From Alkalihalophilus marmarensis DSM 21297 (GTDB lineage: Bacteria > Bacillota > Bacilli > Bacillales > Bacillaceae_D), in assembly GCF_000474275.2 (NCBI RefSeq), contig NZ_ATAE01000056.1, positions 62,001 through 126,000 of the forward strand: DNA of 64,000 nt. The letters are read 5' to 3'. Both the position numbers and the translations under genes were made by a program. The notes beneath the pieces were generated by a model. That model did not search any database and was not told where the DNA came from. It was given only the letters and a program-made list of their open reading frames with translations. Each line of letters opens with the position of its first letter. Within the stretch, counting starts at the first letter, position 1. Of the stretch, positions 1 through 8,568 are shown piece after piece.

Positions 1-73
1 TTTTTTATTATCTAAATATAGTATATGAAGCTCCTTTAAAGTAATAAAGAGGCATTGATACTATTGGGCTCTG

Positions 74-102
74 TTGCCTATAGGTATGTAATTTGGTATC
101 AT
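74..102 (+). promoter_or_regulatory. Candidate sigma-A promoter for gatCAB
   Basis: TTGCCT at 74-79 and TATCAT at 97-102 are separated by 17 bp, about 45 bp upstream of the preferred gatC start. The match is to the vegetative consensus only; no transcript data are available. Confidence 0.4.
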
Positions 103-148
103 TATGAATATTGTCTACATGCACGAAAACTTAGTGGAGGTGATTGAG

Positions 149-439
149 ATGTCACGAATCTCAACGGATGAAGTAAAGCACGTTGCTAACCTAGCAAGGC
201 TCGCGATTACTGAAGAAGAAGCGGAAATGTTTCAAGGACAGCTTGATGCTATTATCACATTTGCAGAACAGCTGAATGAACTCGATACAACAGGAGTAGA
301 ACCTACTTCTCACGTTCTTGATATGAAGAATGTATTACGCGAAGATAAGCCAGCTGAAGGATTGCCAATTAAAGATGTACTTAAAAATGCACCAGATCAT
401 GAAGATGGCCACATTAGAGTGCCGTCTATTATGGATTAG
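149..439 (+). CDS. gatC: Asp/Glu-tRNA(Asn/Gln) amidotransferase subunit C
   Basis: GatC is the small subunit of the GatCAB amidotransferase, which converts misacylated Glu-tRNA(Gln) or Asp-tRNA(Asn) to the correct Gln or Asn form. It helps stabilise GatA. The 96-residue product starting [20 protein letters not shown] has the usual length and the typical N-terminal helix followed by the LREDKP and HIRVPSIMD segments of the family. An in-frame ATG at 104 would add 15 residues, but the ATG at 149 is preceded by GGAGGTGA at a normal distance and gives the standard N-terminus. gatA follows after 17 bp, so the three gat genes form one operon. Confidence 0.95.
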   Translation: MSRISTDEVKHVANLARLAITEEEAEMFQGQLDAIITFAEQLNELDTTGVEPTSHVLDMKNVLREDKPAEGLPIKDVLKNAPDHEDGHIRVPSIMD

Positions 440-456
440 CAGGGAGGGTTCGCTTC

Positions 457-1914
457 ATGTCATTATTTGATCATAAAATGAAAGATTTACATACGATGCT
501 TCACAATAAAGAAGTCAAAGTTTCAGAGCTTGTTGACGAGTCGTACAAGCGTATTGCCCAAGTCGATGACAAAGTAGGTGCTTTTTTAGCGTTAGATGAG
601 GAAAAAGCTCGTGCCTATGCAAAAGAGCTCGATGAGGCACTAGGAACGGAAACATCTCGTGGTTTATTATTCGGTATGCCGATCGGGGTTAAGGATAATA
701 TCGTCACAAGAGATTTACGTACGACTTGCTCAAGCCGTATATTGGAAAATTTTGATCCAATCTATGATGCAACGGTTGTTCAGAAGCTAAGAGACGCGCA
801 GTCTGTAACGATCGGTAAGTTAAACATGGATGAATTTGCAATGGGCTCATCAACAGAGAACTCAGCTTATAAAGAAACGAAAAATCCATGGAATCTTGAC
901 TACGTACCAGGCGGGTCAAGCGGTGGTTCCGCTGCAGCTGTAGCAGCAGGCGAAGTTCCTTTTACACTAGGTTCTGATACGGGCGGTTCGATTCGTCAGC
1001 CGGCAGCCTATTGCGGAGTCGTTGGATTAAAGCCTACATATGGACGAGTTTCACGATTTGGATTAGTAGCATTCGCTTCATCACTTGATCAAATCGGTCC
1101 TGTCACTCGTAATGTTGAAGATAATGCCTACTTACTGCAAGCAATATCAGGTGTCGATCCAATGGACGGCACATCTGCTCCAGTTGATGTACCTGACTTT
1201 TTATCAGCTCTTACAGGAGATGTTAAAGGGCTTAAAATTGCTGTGCCTAAAGAGTATTTAGGCGAGGGCGTAGATGAAAACGTCAAGCAGTCTGTTCTTG
1301 ATTCCTTGAAAGTTCTTGAAGCCCAAGGTGCAACATGGGAAGAGGTATCCCTTCCGCACTCTAAATACGCTCTTGCAACGTATTACTTACTCTCTTCATC
1401 AGAGGCGTCAGCGAACCTTTCTCGTTTTGACGGGGTACGTTATGGCTACCGTACCGATAATGCCGATAACTTAATTGAAATGTATAAACAAACACGAGCA
1501 GAAGGCTTCGGTAACGAGGTGAAGCGCCGTATCATGCTTGGAACCTTTGCTCTAAGCTCTGGATACTATGATGCTTACTACAAAAAAGCTCAGCAGGTTC
1601 GTACGTTAATCAAGCAGGACTTTGATAAAATATTTGAAAATTATGATGTTATTATTGGGCCGACAACACCGACGCCTGCTTTCAAGATCGGTGAGAAAAC
1701 AGACGATCCATTAACGATGTATGCCAACGATATTTTAACGATCCCAGTAAACTTAGCAGGTGTACCTGGTATCTCTGTGCCTTGTGGCTTCCAAAACGGT
1801 CTTCCTTTGGGCCTTCAAATTATTGGAAAGCACTTTGATGAGAGCACAATCTACCGTGTGGCGCATGTGTTTGAACAAGCAACGGACTATCATACAAAGA
1901 AACCAACATTGTAA
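457..1914 (+). CDS. gatA: Asp/Glu-tRNA(Asn/Gln) amidotransferase subunit A
   Basis: GatA is the glutaminase subunit that releases ammonia from glutamine for transamidation on tRNA. The 485-residue protein is an amidase-signature enzyme of normal length. The Ser-cis-Ser-Lys triad can be placed: Lys79 in GVKDN, the glycine/serine-rich loop GGSSGGS at 152-158 with Ser154, and Ser178 in SDTGGSIR. The start is an ATG preceded by AGGGAGGG. It lies 17 bp after gatC and 15 bp before the preferred gatB start, so the subunits should be translated from one message. Confidence 0.97.
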   Translation: MSLFDHKMKDLHTMLHNKEVKVSELVDESYKRIAQVDDKVGAFLALDEEKARAYAKELDEALGTETSRGLLFGMPIGVKDNIVTRDLRTTCSSRILENFDPIYDATVVQKLRDAQSVTIGKLNMDEFAMGSSTENSAYKETKNPWNLDYVPGGSSGGSAAAVAAGEVPFTLGSDTGGSIRQPAAYCGVVGLKPTYGRVSRFGLVAFASSLDQIGPVTRNVEDNAYLLQAISGVDPMDGTSAPVDVPDFLSALTGDVKGLKIAVPKEYLGEGVDENVKQSVLDSLKVLEAQGATWEEVSLPHSKYALATYYLLSSSEASANLSRFDGVRYGYRTDNADNLIEMYKQTRAEGFGNEVKRRIMLGTFALSSGYYDAYYKKAQQVRTLIKQDFDKIFENYDVIIGPTTPTPAFKIGEKTDDPLTMYANDILTIPVNLAGVPGISVPCGFQNGLPLGLQIIGKHFDESTIYRVAHVFEQATDYHTKKPTL

Positions 1915-1929
1915 GGGGTGAGATCAGCG

Positions 1930-3357
1930 ATGAATTTTGAAACAATAATTGGTCTTGAAGTACACGTAGAATTAAAAACAGAATCAAAAATTTTCTCATC
2001 AAGCCCGAACCACTTCGGTTCAGAACCTAACACAAATACAAGTGTTATCGACCTAGGCTATCCTGGCGTGCTGCCTGTGTTAAATAAACGCGCAGTAGAG
2101 TATGCGATGAAAGCAGCAATGGCCCTGAATTGTGAAGTGGCAACGGATACGAAATTTGACCGTAAAAACTACTTCTACCCAGATAATCCGAAAGCCTATC
2201 AGATTTCACAATTTGATAAGCCGATTGGGGAGAACGGATATATTGATATCGAAGTAGACGGCAAAACAAAGCGTATCGGAATTACGAGACTGCACTTAGA
2301 AGAAGATGCTGGTAAGCTGACTCACTCGGGCAGCTATTCGCTTTGTGACTATAACCGTCAAGGAACACCTTTAATTGAAATTGTATCTGAGCCGGACATC
2401 CGCACCCCAGAAGAAGCATATGCGTACTTAGAAAAGCTGAAGTCCATTATTCAATATACAAGCGTATCTGATTGTAAAATGGAAGAGGGTTCTCTGCGTT
2501 GTGACGCCAATATCTCTCTGCGCCCGGTAGGACAAGAAAAGTTCGGAACTAAAGCAGAGCTGAAAAACTTAAACTCCTTTAACTTTGTACGCAAAGGGCT
2601 GGAGTATGAAGAAAAGCGTCAAGAGCAAGTGCTGCTCTCAGGAGGCATCATCGAGCAGGAAACACGCCGCTTTGACGAAGCAACAGGAAAAACGCTTCTA
2701 ATGCGTGTGAAGGAAGGATCAGATGACTATCGTTACTTCCCAGAGCCTGACTTGATTCCGCTTTTCATTGATGATGAGTGGAAAGAGCGCATCAGTGCTG
2801 AAATTCCAGAGCTTCCTGATGCGAGAAAGAAGCGCTATGTCGAAGAACTTGGATTGCCTGAATATGATGCTGGTGTCTTAACCGTGACGAAAGAAATGGC
2901 AGATTTCTTTGAAGCAACGGTTGAACAAGGTGGAGACGCGAAGCTTGCTTCAAACTGGTTGATGGGCTCAGTAAATGAGTACTTAAATGCCGAGCAGAAA
3001 GAGCTTGGAGACGTAGCTCTAACTCCAGAAGGTCTTGCGAAAATGATTCAGTTGATCGAGAAAGGCACCATTTCATCTAAGATAGCGAAGAAAGTCTTCA
3101 AGGATTTAATCGAAAAAGGCGGAGATCCTGAACAGATCGTTAAAGACAAAGGTCTTGTTCAAATCTCTGATGAAGGCGAGCTTCTTAAGATGGTAACTGA
3201 AGTTCTTGATAACAACGATCAATCCGTTGAAGATTTCAAAAACGGAAAAGAACGCGCGATCGGATTCCTAGTCGGCCAAATTATGAAAGCCTCAAAAGGA
3301 AAAGCCAACCCGCAAATGGTCAACAAGATCTTATTAGAACAAATTAAAAAGCGCTAA
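1930..3357 (+). CDS. gatB: Asp/Glu-tRNA(Asn/Gln) amidotransferase subunit B
   Basis: GatB binds the misacylated tRNA and phosphorylates the acyl group before amide transfer. The 475-residue product begins [20 protein letters not shown], the standard GatB N-terminus. It has the conserved [12 protein letters not shown] and [16 protein letters not shown] kinase-domain segments and ends in a YqeY-like tail domain (about residues 330-475). A GTG at 1918 is in frame, but AAGGGGTGA at 1913-1921 is placed to serve the ATG at 1930. The gene closes the gat operon and is followed by a terminator-like hairpin. Confidence 0.96.
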   Translation: MNFETIIGLEVHVELKTESKIFSSSPNHFGSEPNTNTSVIDLGYPGVLPVLNKRAVEYAMKAAMALNCEVATDTKFDRKNYFYPDNPKAYQISQFDKPIGENGYIDIEVDGKTKRIGITRLHLEEDAGKLTHSGSYSLCDYNRQGTPLIEIVSEPDIRTPEEAYAYLEKLKSIIQYTSVSDCKMEEGSLRCDANISLRPVGQEKFGTKAELKNLNSFNFVRKGLEYEEKRQEQVLLSGGIIEQETRRFDEATGKTLLMRVKEGSDDYRYFPEPDLIPLFIDDEWKERISAEIPELPDARKKRYVEELGLPEYDAGVLTVTKEMADFFEATVEQGGDAKLASNWLMGSVNEYLNAEQKELGDVALTPEGLAKMIQLIEKGTISSKIAKKVFKDLIEKGGDPEQIVKDKGLVQISDEGELLKMVTEVLDNNDQSVEDFKNGKERAIGFLVGQIMKASKGKANPQMVNKILLEQIKKR

Positions 3358-3405
3358 TCAGAGCGTTAAATCAAAACGTTAATCTCCTGCAACGGGGACA
3401 AGCAT

Positions 3406-3447
3406 AAAGCGAGTGGAGAACCTGTGCGGTTAGCCGCTCGCTTTTTT
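3406..3447 (+). terminator. Intrinsic terminator after gatB
   Basis: AAAGCGAG and CTCGCTTT arms enclose a GC-containing loop and are followed by a run of six T residues. It is placed about 50 bp after the gatB stop. Confidence 0.65.
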
Positions 3448-3465
3448 CTGAGAGGAAGTGGATGA

Positions 3466-3543
3466 ATGATTTACGGCTATATTTTAGTCGGATTGTTAAT
3501 TATCGTTGGCTGGGTGTATATCATTAAGAAAAATAAACAATAG
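3466..3543 (+). CDS. 25-residue predicted single-pass membrane peptide
   Basis: This short frame encodes 25 residues: an initial MIYGYILVGLLIIVGW hydrophobic stretch, then a positively charged KKNKQ tail. That is the pattern of a one-helix membrane peptide with a cytoplasmic basic end. The ATG is preceded by AGAGGAAG about 8 bp upstream. It sits between the gatB terminator and the dgkB promoter, so it would need readthrough or its own weak promoter. I do not recognise a family. The case for coding rests on the ribosome binding site and the amino-acid pattern alone. Confidence 0.45.
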   Translation: MIYGYILVGLLIIVGWVYIIKKNKQ

Positions 3544-3608
3544 AAGATAGTTAAGGTGCTTGTCATGGAACTGATATTTTTTCATACAATGTAGGTAAGC
3601 AATATTAA

Positions 3609-3638
3609 TTGTCCTTTTCTTCTTAATTAGGTTACAAT
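3609..3638 (+). promoter_or_regulatory. Candidate sigma-A promoter for dgkB
   Basis: TTGTCC at 3609-3614 and TACAAT at 3633-3638 are separated by 18 bp, about 70 bp before the dgkB start. Confidence 0.4.
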
Positions 3639-3706
3639 ACAAGCATAAATAAGCTGACAAATAGTGGATTTGAGTAAAGTTAATTTAATTAAAGTAGGGG
3701 ATCTCA

Positions 3707-4609
3707 ATGAAAAAAGCACGTCTTATCTACAACCCGACGTCTGGACGTGAACAGATTCGTAAAAATTTAGCCTATGTTCTAGAACGTTTAGAGAAGGCAG
3801 GGTATGAAACGTCTGCTCATGCCACAACAGGAGAGGGTTGTGCCAAAAGAGCAGCTAAGCTCGCGGCTGAACGGGGAGCTGATCTCGTCATTGCAGCAGG
3901 TGGAGACGGGACAATATTTGAAGTGGTAAATGGATTGGCCGAATTAGATGAGCGTCCAATGATCGGTCTGATTCCAGCAGGGACGACCAATGACTTTGCT
4001 CGTGCTCTTCATATTCCAAAAGAAATTGAAAAAGCATGCGACGTGCTCTGTGACGGCCATATTGAACCAATTGATATTGGGCGAGTGAATGATAAATATT
4101 TTATTAATATCGCAGCTGGCGGAACACTGACTGAACTCACATATGAAGTGCCTAGTAAGATGAAGACAATGGTCGGCCAGCTTGCCTACTACATTAAAGG
4201 GCTCGAAAAGCTGCCGCAAATTGCACCAACTCACGTTAAGATTGAATATGACGGAAAGCTGTTTGAAGGAGAAATTATGATGTTTCTCGTTTCCAATACG
4301 AATTCTGTCGGAGGGTTTGAGCGTCTCGCACCAAATGCATCTCTGCAGGACGGGATGTTTGACTTTATTGTGGTTAAAAAAATCTCTTTCCCAGAATTTC
4401 TGCACCTGACAACGCTGGCGATGCGCGGAGAGCACCTCAATCATCCAAAAGTAATGTATGTACAGGCAAACCGCATTAAAGTACAAGTGGAAAGTGACAT
4501 GCAGCTGAACCTAGACGGTGAATACGGCGGCGTCCTTCCAGCGGAATTCGTGAACCTCTATCAACATTTTCAGATGCTTACACCGAAAAATCGTAAAAAA
4601 CGTACGTAA
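3707..4609 (+). CDS. dgkB: Diacylglycerol kinase (DgkB/YerQ family)
   Basis: This is a soluble lipid kinase that phosphorylates diacylglycerol to phosphatidic acid, recycling the diacylglycerol made during lipoteichoic acid synthesis. The 300-residue protein has the diacylglycerol-kinase catalytic fold: the nucleotide-loop motif GGDGT at residues 65-69, the PAGTTNDFAR segment around residue 95, and a C-terminal beta-rich half. Its position between gatCAB and rlmCD is the same as yerQ in Bacillus subtilis, which supports the DgkB assignment over other YegS-like kinases. The start follows AGTAGGGGATC, and a strong terminator follows the gene. Confidence 0.93.
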   Translation: MKKARLIYNPTSGREQIRKNLAYVLERLEKAGYETSAHATTGEGCAKRAAKLAAERGADLVIAAGGDGTIFEVVNGLAELDERPMIGLIPAGTTNDFARALHIPKEIEKACDVLCDGHIEPIDIGRVNDKYFINIAAGGTLTELTYEVPSKMKTMVGQLAYYIKGLEKLPQIAPTHVKIEYDGKLFEGEIMMFLVSNTNSVGGFERLAPNASLQDGMFDFIVVKKISFPEFLHLTTLAMRGEHLNHPKVMYVQANRIKVQVESDMQLNLDGEYGGVLPAEFVNLYQHFQMLTPKNRKKRT

Positions 4610-4618
4610 TATGTGAAG

Positions 4619-4643
4619 GCTGCGGGATCCCTGCAGCTTTTTT
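4619..4643 (+). terminator. Intrinsic terminator after dgkB
   Basis: A GCTGCGGGATCCCTGCAGC hairpin is followed by TTTTTT, starting about 10 bp after the dgkB stop. Confidence 0.8.
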
Positions 4644-4672
4644 ATGTTGTCGGGATGTGGTTATAGAGGTAA

Positions 4673-4768
4673 TTCGAATGCAAAGAGAATTATTTCGAAC
4701 AAAGTGGAGAATTTTTCAATCAAGTTTTCAATTAATTCGAACACAAGCCTCATTTTTTCGAACAAATG
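4673..4768. repeat. 21-bp phased TTCGAAC array (five units)
   Basis: TTCGAA or a one-base variant begins at 4673, 4694, 4715 (TTCAATC), 4736 and 4757, an exact 21-bp spacing throughout. The bases between the cores are A/T-rich and not conserved. The array fills the spacer between the dgkB terminator and the likely rlmCD promoter. It happens to be open in the rlmCD reading frame, which lengthens the apparent ORF upstream of the true start. Confidence 0.7.
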
Positions 4769-4809
4769 CATCAAGAATATGGAAATTCACATCCGCGCAG
4801 AACTTCCAT

Positions 4810-4838
4810 TTCGTAATCCAATCAAACCATGCTACAAT
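4810..4838 (+). promoter_or_regulatory. Weak candidate promoter for rlmCD
   Basis: TACAAT at 4833-4838 is a good -10 element. The hexamer 17 bp upstream (TTCGTA, 4810-4815) is a poor -35. Confidence 0.3.
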
Positions 4839-4874
4839 CACAAAAGGAAGAAAAGTGAAAAGGACGGCTATATT

Positions 4875-6251
4875 ATGAGCAAACAACAATTACCAGTTGA
4901 TAAAAATCAAATCATTGAGGTTCAAATAGAAGATCTCACCCATGACGGAGCAGGTGTCGCGAAAGTAGACGGTTATGCGTTGTTTATTCCAAAGGCGCTG
5001 CCAGGGGAGAAGATTAAAGCTAAAGTAGTAAAAGTGAAAAAAGGCTACGGCTTCGCACGAGTGATGGAGACGATTGAAGAAAGCCAGCACCGCACAGAAC
5101 CGCCATGCCCAATCTACCACCAATGCGGAGGCTGTCAGCTGCAGCATATGAGCTACGAGGCGCAGCTTATGTATAAACAAAAGCAAGTGAAAGATGTACT
5201 CGCGCGAATCGGGCAAATGACAGACATCCCAGTTCACCCAACACTCGGCATGAACGATCCATGGCGCTACCGCAATAAAGCGCAAGTGCCGGTAGGAGAA
5301 GAGGAAGGCGGACTGATCGCTGGCTTCTATCAAGAGCGCAGCCACCGCATCATTGATATGGATGAATGCTTAATTCAACATCAGGAAAATGATGATGTGG
5401 TAAGTAAAGTGAAAGAAATCGCGAAGAAATACGGCATTCGCGGCTATGATGAGGACAAGCATAAAGGAACGCTCCGCCACGTCGTTGCACGCTACGGGAA
5501 ACAAACTGGAGACATCATGGTTGTGCTTGTCACTAGAGGCAAGGAGCTGCCAAATAAAAAGAACATCATTGAAGAAATTAGAGGGTCGATTCCAAACGTG
5601 AAATCGATCGTACAAAACATTAATCCAAAACGCACGAATGTCATCTTCGGTGATCAAACGATTGTCTTATGGGGAGACGAATACATTTATGATTCAATCG
5701 GGGATATCCGCTTTGCGATATCTGCCCGCTCATTCTACCAAGTCAACCCGGATCAAACGAAAGTGCTGTATGATAAAGCGTTAGAATACGCAGATTTAAA
5801 AGGTGACGAAACTGTGATAGACGCCTATTGCGGCATCGGAACGATTTCACTGTTCCTCGCTCAAAAAGCAAAGCATGTCTACGGCGTGGAAATAGTCCCA
5901 GAGGCGATTTCTGATGCTAAGAAAAATGCTGAGATTAACGGCTTTACGAATGTAGACTTTGCAGTAGGTGAAGCAGAAAACGTCATGCCATGGTGGTATG
6001 CACAAGGCATCCGTCCAGATGTCATCGTCGTCGACCCGCCGCGCAAAGGCTGTGATGAAAAGCTCCTAGAAACAATTTTAAACATGAAGCCAAAACGCGT
6101 TGTATATGTCTCCTGTAATCCAGCAACCCTAGCACGAGATTTGCGAGTGTTAGAAGACGGAGGATATAAGACGAAGGAAGTCCAGCCGGTAGATATGTTC
6201 CCTCATTCAACACATGTAGAAACTGTTGCGGTACTAGAAGTAAAGAATTAA
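4875..6251 (+). CDS. rlmCD: 23S rRNA (uracil-5-)-methyltransferase RlmCD
   Basis: This SAM-dependent enzyme makes 5-methyluridine in 23S rRNA; the Bacillus enzyme modifies both the RlmC and RlmD sites. The 458-residue protein has an N-terminal TRAM domain (about 1-65) and four cysteines for an iron-sulphur cluster: Cys78, Cys84 and Cys87 in [10 protein letters not shown], plus Cys165. The methyltransferase domain carries [12 protein letters not shown] and the catalytic [11 protein letters not shown] loop. The frame is open back to 4644, but those codons lie in the TTCGAAC repeat array. The ATG at 4875 gives the normal N-terminus and has AAAAGGA upstream. Confidence 0.92.
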   Translation: MSKQQLPVDKNQIIEVQIEDLTHDGAGVAKVDGYALFIPKALPGEKIKAKVVKVKKGYGFARVMETIEESQHRTEPPCPIYHQCGGCQLQHMSYEAQLMYKQKQVKDVLARIGQMTDIPVHPTLGMNDPWRYRNKAQVPVGEEEGGLIAGFYQERSHRIIDMDECLIQHQENDDVVSKVKEIAKKYGIRGYDEDKHKGTLRHVVARYGKQTGDIMVVLVTRGKELPNKKNIIEEIRGSIPNVKSIVQNINPKRTNVIFGDQTIVLWGDEYIYDSIGDIRFAISARSFYQVNPDQTKVLYDKALEYADLKGDETVIDAYCGIGTISLFLAQKAKHVYGVEIVPEAISDAKKNAEINGFTNVDFAVGEAENVMPWWYAQGIRPDVIVVDPPRKGCDEKLLETILNMKPKRVVYVSCNPATLARDLRVLEDGGYKTKEVQPVDMFPHSTHVETVAVLEVKN

Positions 6252-6253
6252 TT

Positions 6254-6280
6254 AAAAGAGCCCAAGCTGGGCTCTTTTTT
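6254..6280 (+). terminator. Intrinsic terminator after rlmCD
   Basis: AAAAGAGCCC and GGGCTCTTTT arms flank a five-base loop, and the T run continues to 6280. It lies directly after the rlmCD stop. Confidence 0.88.
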
Positions 6281-6284
6281 GAGA

Positions 6285-6528
6285 TTGTAGGTTATTTTGG
6301 TCTATAGCATGAGGGGGTTCTCTTAAAAGTGATACAGTAGATGAGGTAGATCATACTTTAATGTAAAGAAGAATCCAACTGTGTATTGCTGATAAGAGTC
6401 ATTGATTAACATAATTGGTCATAAGAATGCGAAAGTAAAAACTGCACCTCCTATTGGGGATAACTATCATGAAACTAAGACAGTAGTTCTTCTGCTTATG
6501 TACTACAAATAGGAATAGGTGAATAGTT
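6285..6528. other. Gene-free stretch with one unrecognised open frame
   Basis: No start-bearing gene is visible. One plus-strand frame is open for 38 codons from 6396 to the stop at 6510-6512 and contains KVKTAPPIGDNYHETK, but it lacks an ATG or a ribosome binding site and I do not recognise it. Together with the two remnants downstream it looks like decayed coding DNA. Confidence 0.35.
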
Positions 6529-6684
6529 ATGGAGGTCTTAAATCAACAATGGTTAATTACTGAATTGCAAAAAAGAAGGGTTGCACAAGTCAATCGTGTC
6601 TTTTTCGCTTCCATTAATGACGACCAAGAACTCCACGTTTCCCTAAAAAATGAACAGCAGCAAATGCCGCCTATTTATAACTAA
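6529..6684 (+). pseudogene. C-terminal remnant of a DUF421 (YetF-type) membrane protein
   Basis: The frame encodes 51 residues. Its QWLITELQKRRVAQVNRVFF-type sequence, then ASINDDQELHVSLKNE, resembles the C-terminal cytoplasmic domain of DUF421 proteins such as YetF and YdfS. Those have a WL..eL...gi..v..V.fA....dg.LhV pattern. Whole family members exceed 200 residues with three membrane helices at the N-terminus, and none of that is present here. In the same frame, codons reading I-V precede the ATG and then an in-frame TGA at 6520-6522, as expected of a broken longer gene. The ATG lacks a ribosome binding site. The family match is from memory of its pattern. Confidence 0.45.
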
Positions 6685-6747
6685 CGGGGTAGGTTACAAT
6701 TTATTATTTTCAACCTTGTACCAAGATAGGGGGGATAGGAGGGCACT

Positions 6748-6927
6748 ATTAGAGAAACGATTGCTTTTAAGGCAATCGTTTTTCATAATGGATTCCTATT
6801 CTGTAACAATGAATTAGATTGTAATGTATATTGGTTGCTCAAATTAAAAAGGATCTACGGTAAGAAAATTACGTTTTATAAAGACAAGACTACTTCGTAT
6901 AAGCGAATGATAAATTATTACGAATAA
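6748..6927 (+). pseudogene. Possible decayed Nudix-like fragment
   Basis: A frame of 59 codons follows AGGAGGG (about 6736-6743) but opens with ATT, not ATG. Its beginning reads RETIAFKAIVFHNG, resembling the first strand of Nudix hydrolases. No Nudix box follows, and the rest is lysine- and tyrosine-rich. The hairpin at 6755-6785 lies inside it. It may be a gene that lost its start codon and core, or chance. I rate it as a remnant with low confidence. Confidence 0.25.
6755..6785 (+). terminator. Terminator-like hairpin
   Basis: AACGATTGC and GCAATCGTT form a perfect 9-bp stem around a seven-base loop, followed by TTTTTC. It could end transcripts from the decayed region. Confidence 0.55.
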
Positions 6928-7012
6928 AAATTTTATCCTTCAAAATCGTGCACAGAATGTCGGATGTCTAGATTAAATTCCTGCTATTCTATTGATGAAA
7001 GGGGGCATATAA

Positions 7013-7858
7013 ATGGATTTGCTTCACGACATGAATACTGCAATGAAGTATATCGAGGAAAACCTTACTCGTGAGATAGACTTTAAGGTGGTGGCAAGGT
7101 TAGCTCACTGTTCTGAATATCATTTTAAAAGAATGTTTTCTTTCCTTGCACGGATATCGTTATCAGAATATATACGTCGCAGAAGACTAACATTAGCTGC
7201 ATTAGAATTTCAAAATCATAACGTAAAAGTAATTGATGTTGCGATGAAATATGGGTACAACTCACCGGACTCTTTTACTAGAGCGTTTCTCAATGTACAT
7301 GGCATCACACCATCAGAAGCAAGAAAAAACGGTAGGCAATTAAAAGCATATCCACCCATGACCTTTCAATTATCAATAAAAGGAGGAACTGAAATGAATT
7401 ATCGTATTGTTGAAAAAGAAGGGTTTAACGTGGTTGGTGTTAAGTATGAAGTTATGATGGTTAATGAGATTCTAACACCCACGTACGAAAGTATGATATC
7501 AGCTATTAGTGATAATGAAATGAAAGAATTAGAAGCTAGTTCGAATATAGAACCTTATGGTGTCGTTCATGTATCAGTAAATTACTCTGAAAGTAAGGAA
7601 GGAAAGGCAACTTTTAATCAATATATTGGAGCCGCTACATCAAAAGAGCCGCTAGAAAAATACTCTGTTTTAGAAGTACCTAGCTTATTGTGGGCAGTCT
7701 TTGAAATTGATGGGAACTGGGAGCATGTTGAAGAACAGTGGCAACGCATATACTCAGAGTGGCTACCTTCATCCTTATATGAATTGGCAGAAGGACCAGA
7801 AATACTAGCTAGCAAAGACCAAAAAAGTGAGATATGGATCTCTATTAAGGAAAAATAG
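7013..7858 (+). CDS. AraC-family regulator with GyrI-like effector-binding domain
   Basis: This 281-residue protein has two AraC helix-turn-helix motifs at about residues 8-105 (the second in [19 protein letters not shown]). From about residue 128 it has a GyrI/Rob-like ligand-binding domain ([10 protein letters not shown] through EGPEILAS). B. subtilis YdeE has the same architecture; such proteins usually sense small hydrophobic or drug-like ligands. The start follows AAAGGGGG. Inside the gene, AGGAGG at 7381-7386 sits 7 bp before an in-frame ATG at 7394 (residue 128), exactly at the domain boundary, so the effector domain could also be made separately. The gene stands alone, so its targets cannot be inferred. 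Confidence 0.85.
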   Translation: MDLLHDMNTAMKYIEENLTREIDFKVVARLAHCSEYHFKRMFSFLARISLSEYIRRRRLTLAALEFQNHNVKVIDVAMKYGYNSPDSFTRAFLNVHGITPSEARKNGRQLKAYPPMTFQLSIKGGTEMNYRIVEKEGFNVVGVKYEVMMVNEILTPTYESMISAISDNEMKELEASSNIEPYGVVHVSVNYSESKEGKATFNQYIGAATSKEPLEKYSVLEVPSLLWAVFEIDGNWEHVEEQWQRIYSEWLPSSLYELAEGPEILASKDQKSEIWISIKEK

Positions 7859-7946
7859 GTATTTCTTGTTTTTAAGTATAAACATTGAGAGAAGCTTGTG
7901 AAACGGCTTCTCTCTATAATTGTTGACCCTTCTGCTTTGTCTCACT

Positions 7947-8432
7947 TTATTTGTCATAGATAGAACGGATCTGTGACCTGATCTCACGTCCATTTGTTGT
8001 TTGAAGAGCAAAAAACTTCGGCGGGGCAGGAATGGAGAAGCGTACATGGGAATGTGACATCTCCATAAGAAGTGTACCGATCTCCTTATGCTGACTATTT
8101 TTTATCGTAAGCCAAAATACTCTCTTTTCGTTCGCTGGTGTGCCCCATTGTTCTTTTTCAAGAGATTGGCGGAACAGAAGGAAACCAGCAATCACAAAAT
8201 CATCCGCTTTCACTTCGGCTGCAGAATAGAAACCTGAATCTTCCACTTGCCGCCAGATAGGTCCCAGCAATTTTTCTGCGTAAATACCGTAGGTAGCATC
8301 TTCATACTCTGGGAATAAGGTTTCAAATTCCTCATGGTTGTCTTCAAGGATTCTCCCCCAGTTAGCTTCAACTTCTTCATTCAACGTTTTCTCAAGTTCA
8401 GTTATGGTCATGTTCTGCCTCAATAAAGTCAT
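7947..8432 (-). CDS. Uncharacterised 161-residue cytoplasmic protein
   Basis: I do not recognise a family. The product is soluble, rich in Glu and aromatic residues, with no signal peptide or membrane segment. It starts MTLLRQNMTITELEKTL; a second Met at residue 8 is possible, but AGAAGGGGGA stands correctly before the first. It contains the segments RILEDNHEEF and EKRVFWLTIKN and ends RSIYDK. It is divergent from the MerR-type gene at 8569, with about 136 bp between them carrying a promoter-like sequence and two CAAA-TTTG elements. The two genes may therefore share a control region. Confidence 0.6.
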   Translation of the reverse strand: MTLLRQNMTITELEKTLNEEVEANWGRILEDNHEEFETLFPEYEDATYGIYAEKLLGPIWRQVEDSGFYSAAEVKADDFVIAGFLLFRQSLEKEQWGTPANEKRVFWLTIKNSQHKEIGTLLMEMSHSHVRFSIPAPPKFFALQTTNGREIRSQIRSIYDK

Positions 8433-8475
8433 AGATTAATCCCCCTTCTTTTTGATTCTTCCTTATCGTACAACC

Positions 8476-8543
8476 TTAAAGCAAATTTCAAAGTTTGTTA
8501 TAATAAATAAGGAAGTCTAGTTAGGTTTAGAGGTCAAACTTTG
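8476..8543 (+). promoter_or_regulatory. Promoter and repeated CAAA-S-TTTG boxes before the MerR-type gene
   Basis: TTAAAG at 8476-8481 and TATAAT at 8499-8504 (17-bp spacer) form a plausible promoter for the gene at 8569. CAAAGTTTG at 8489-8497 and its reverse complement CAAACTTTG at 8535-8543 flank the -10, and each is nearly palindromic. They are candidate operator halves for autoregulation; this is inference. Confidence 0.35.
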
Positions 8544-8568
8544 CAATGAAATTGAAGGAGATCATGTA

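Noticed and set aside
3944-4486. 180-codon minus-strand frame opposite dgkB
   Set aside because: It is fully antisense to a well-supported kinase gene, with no ribosome binding site and no family resemblance.
4890-5345. 151-codon minus-strand frame opposite rlmCD
   Set aside because: It is antisense to the TRAM and iron-sulphur region of a conserved gene, with no ribosome binding site.
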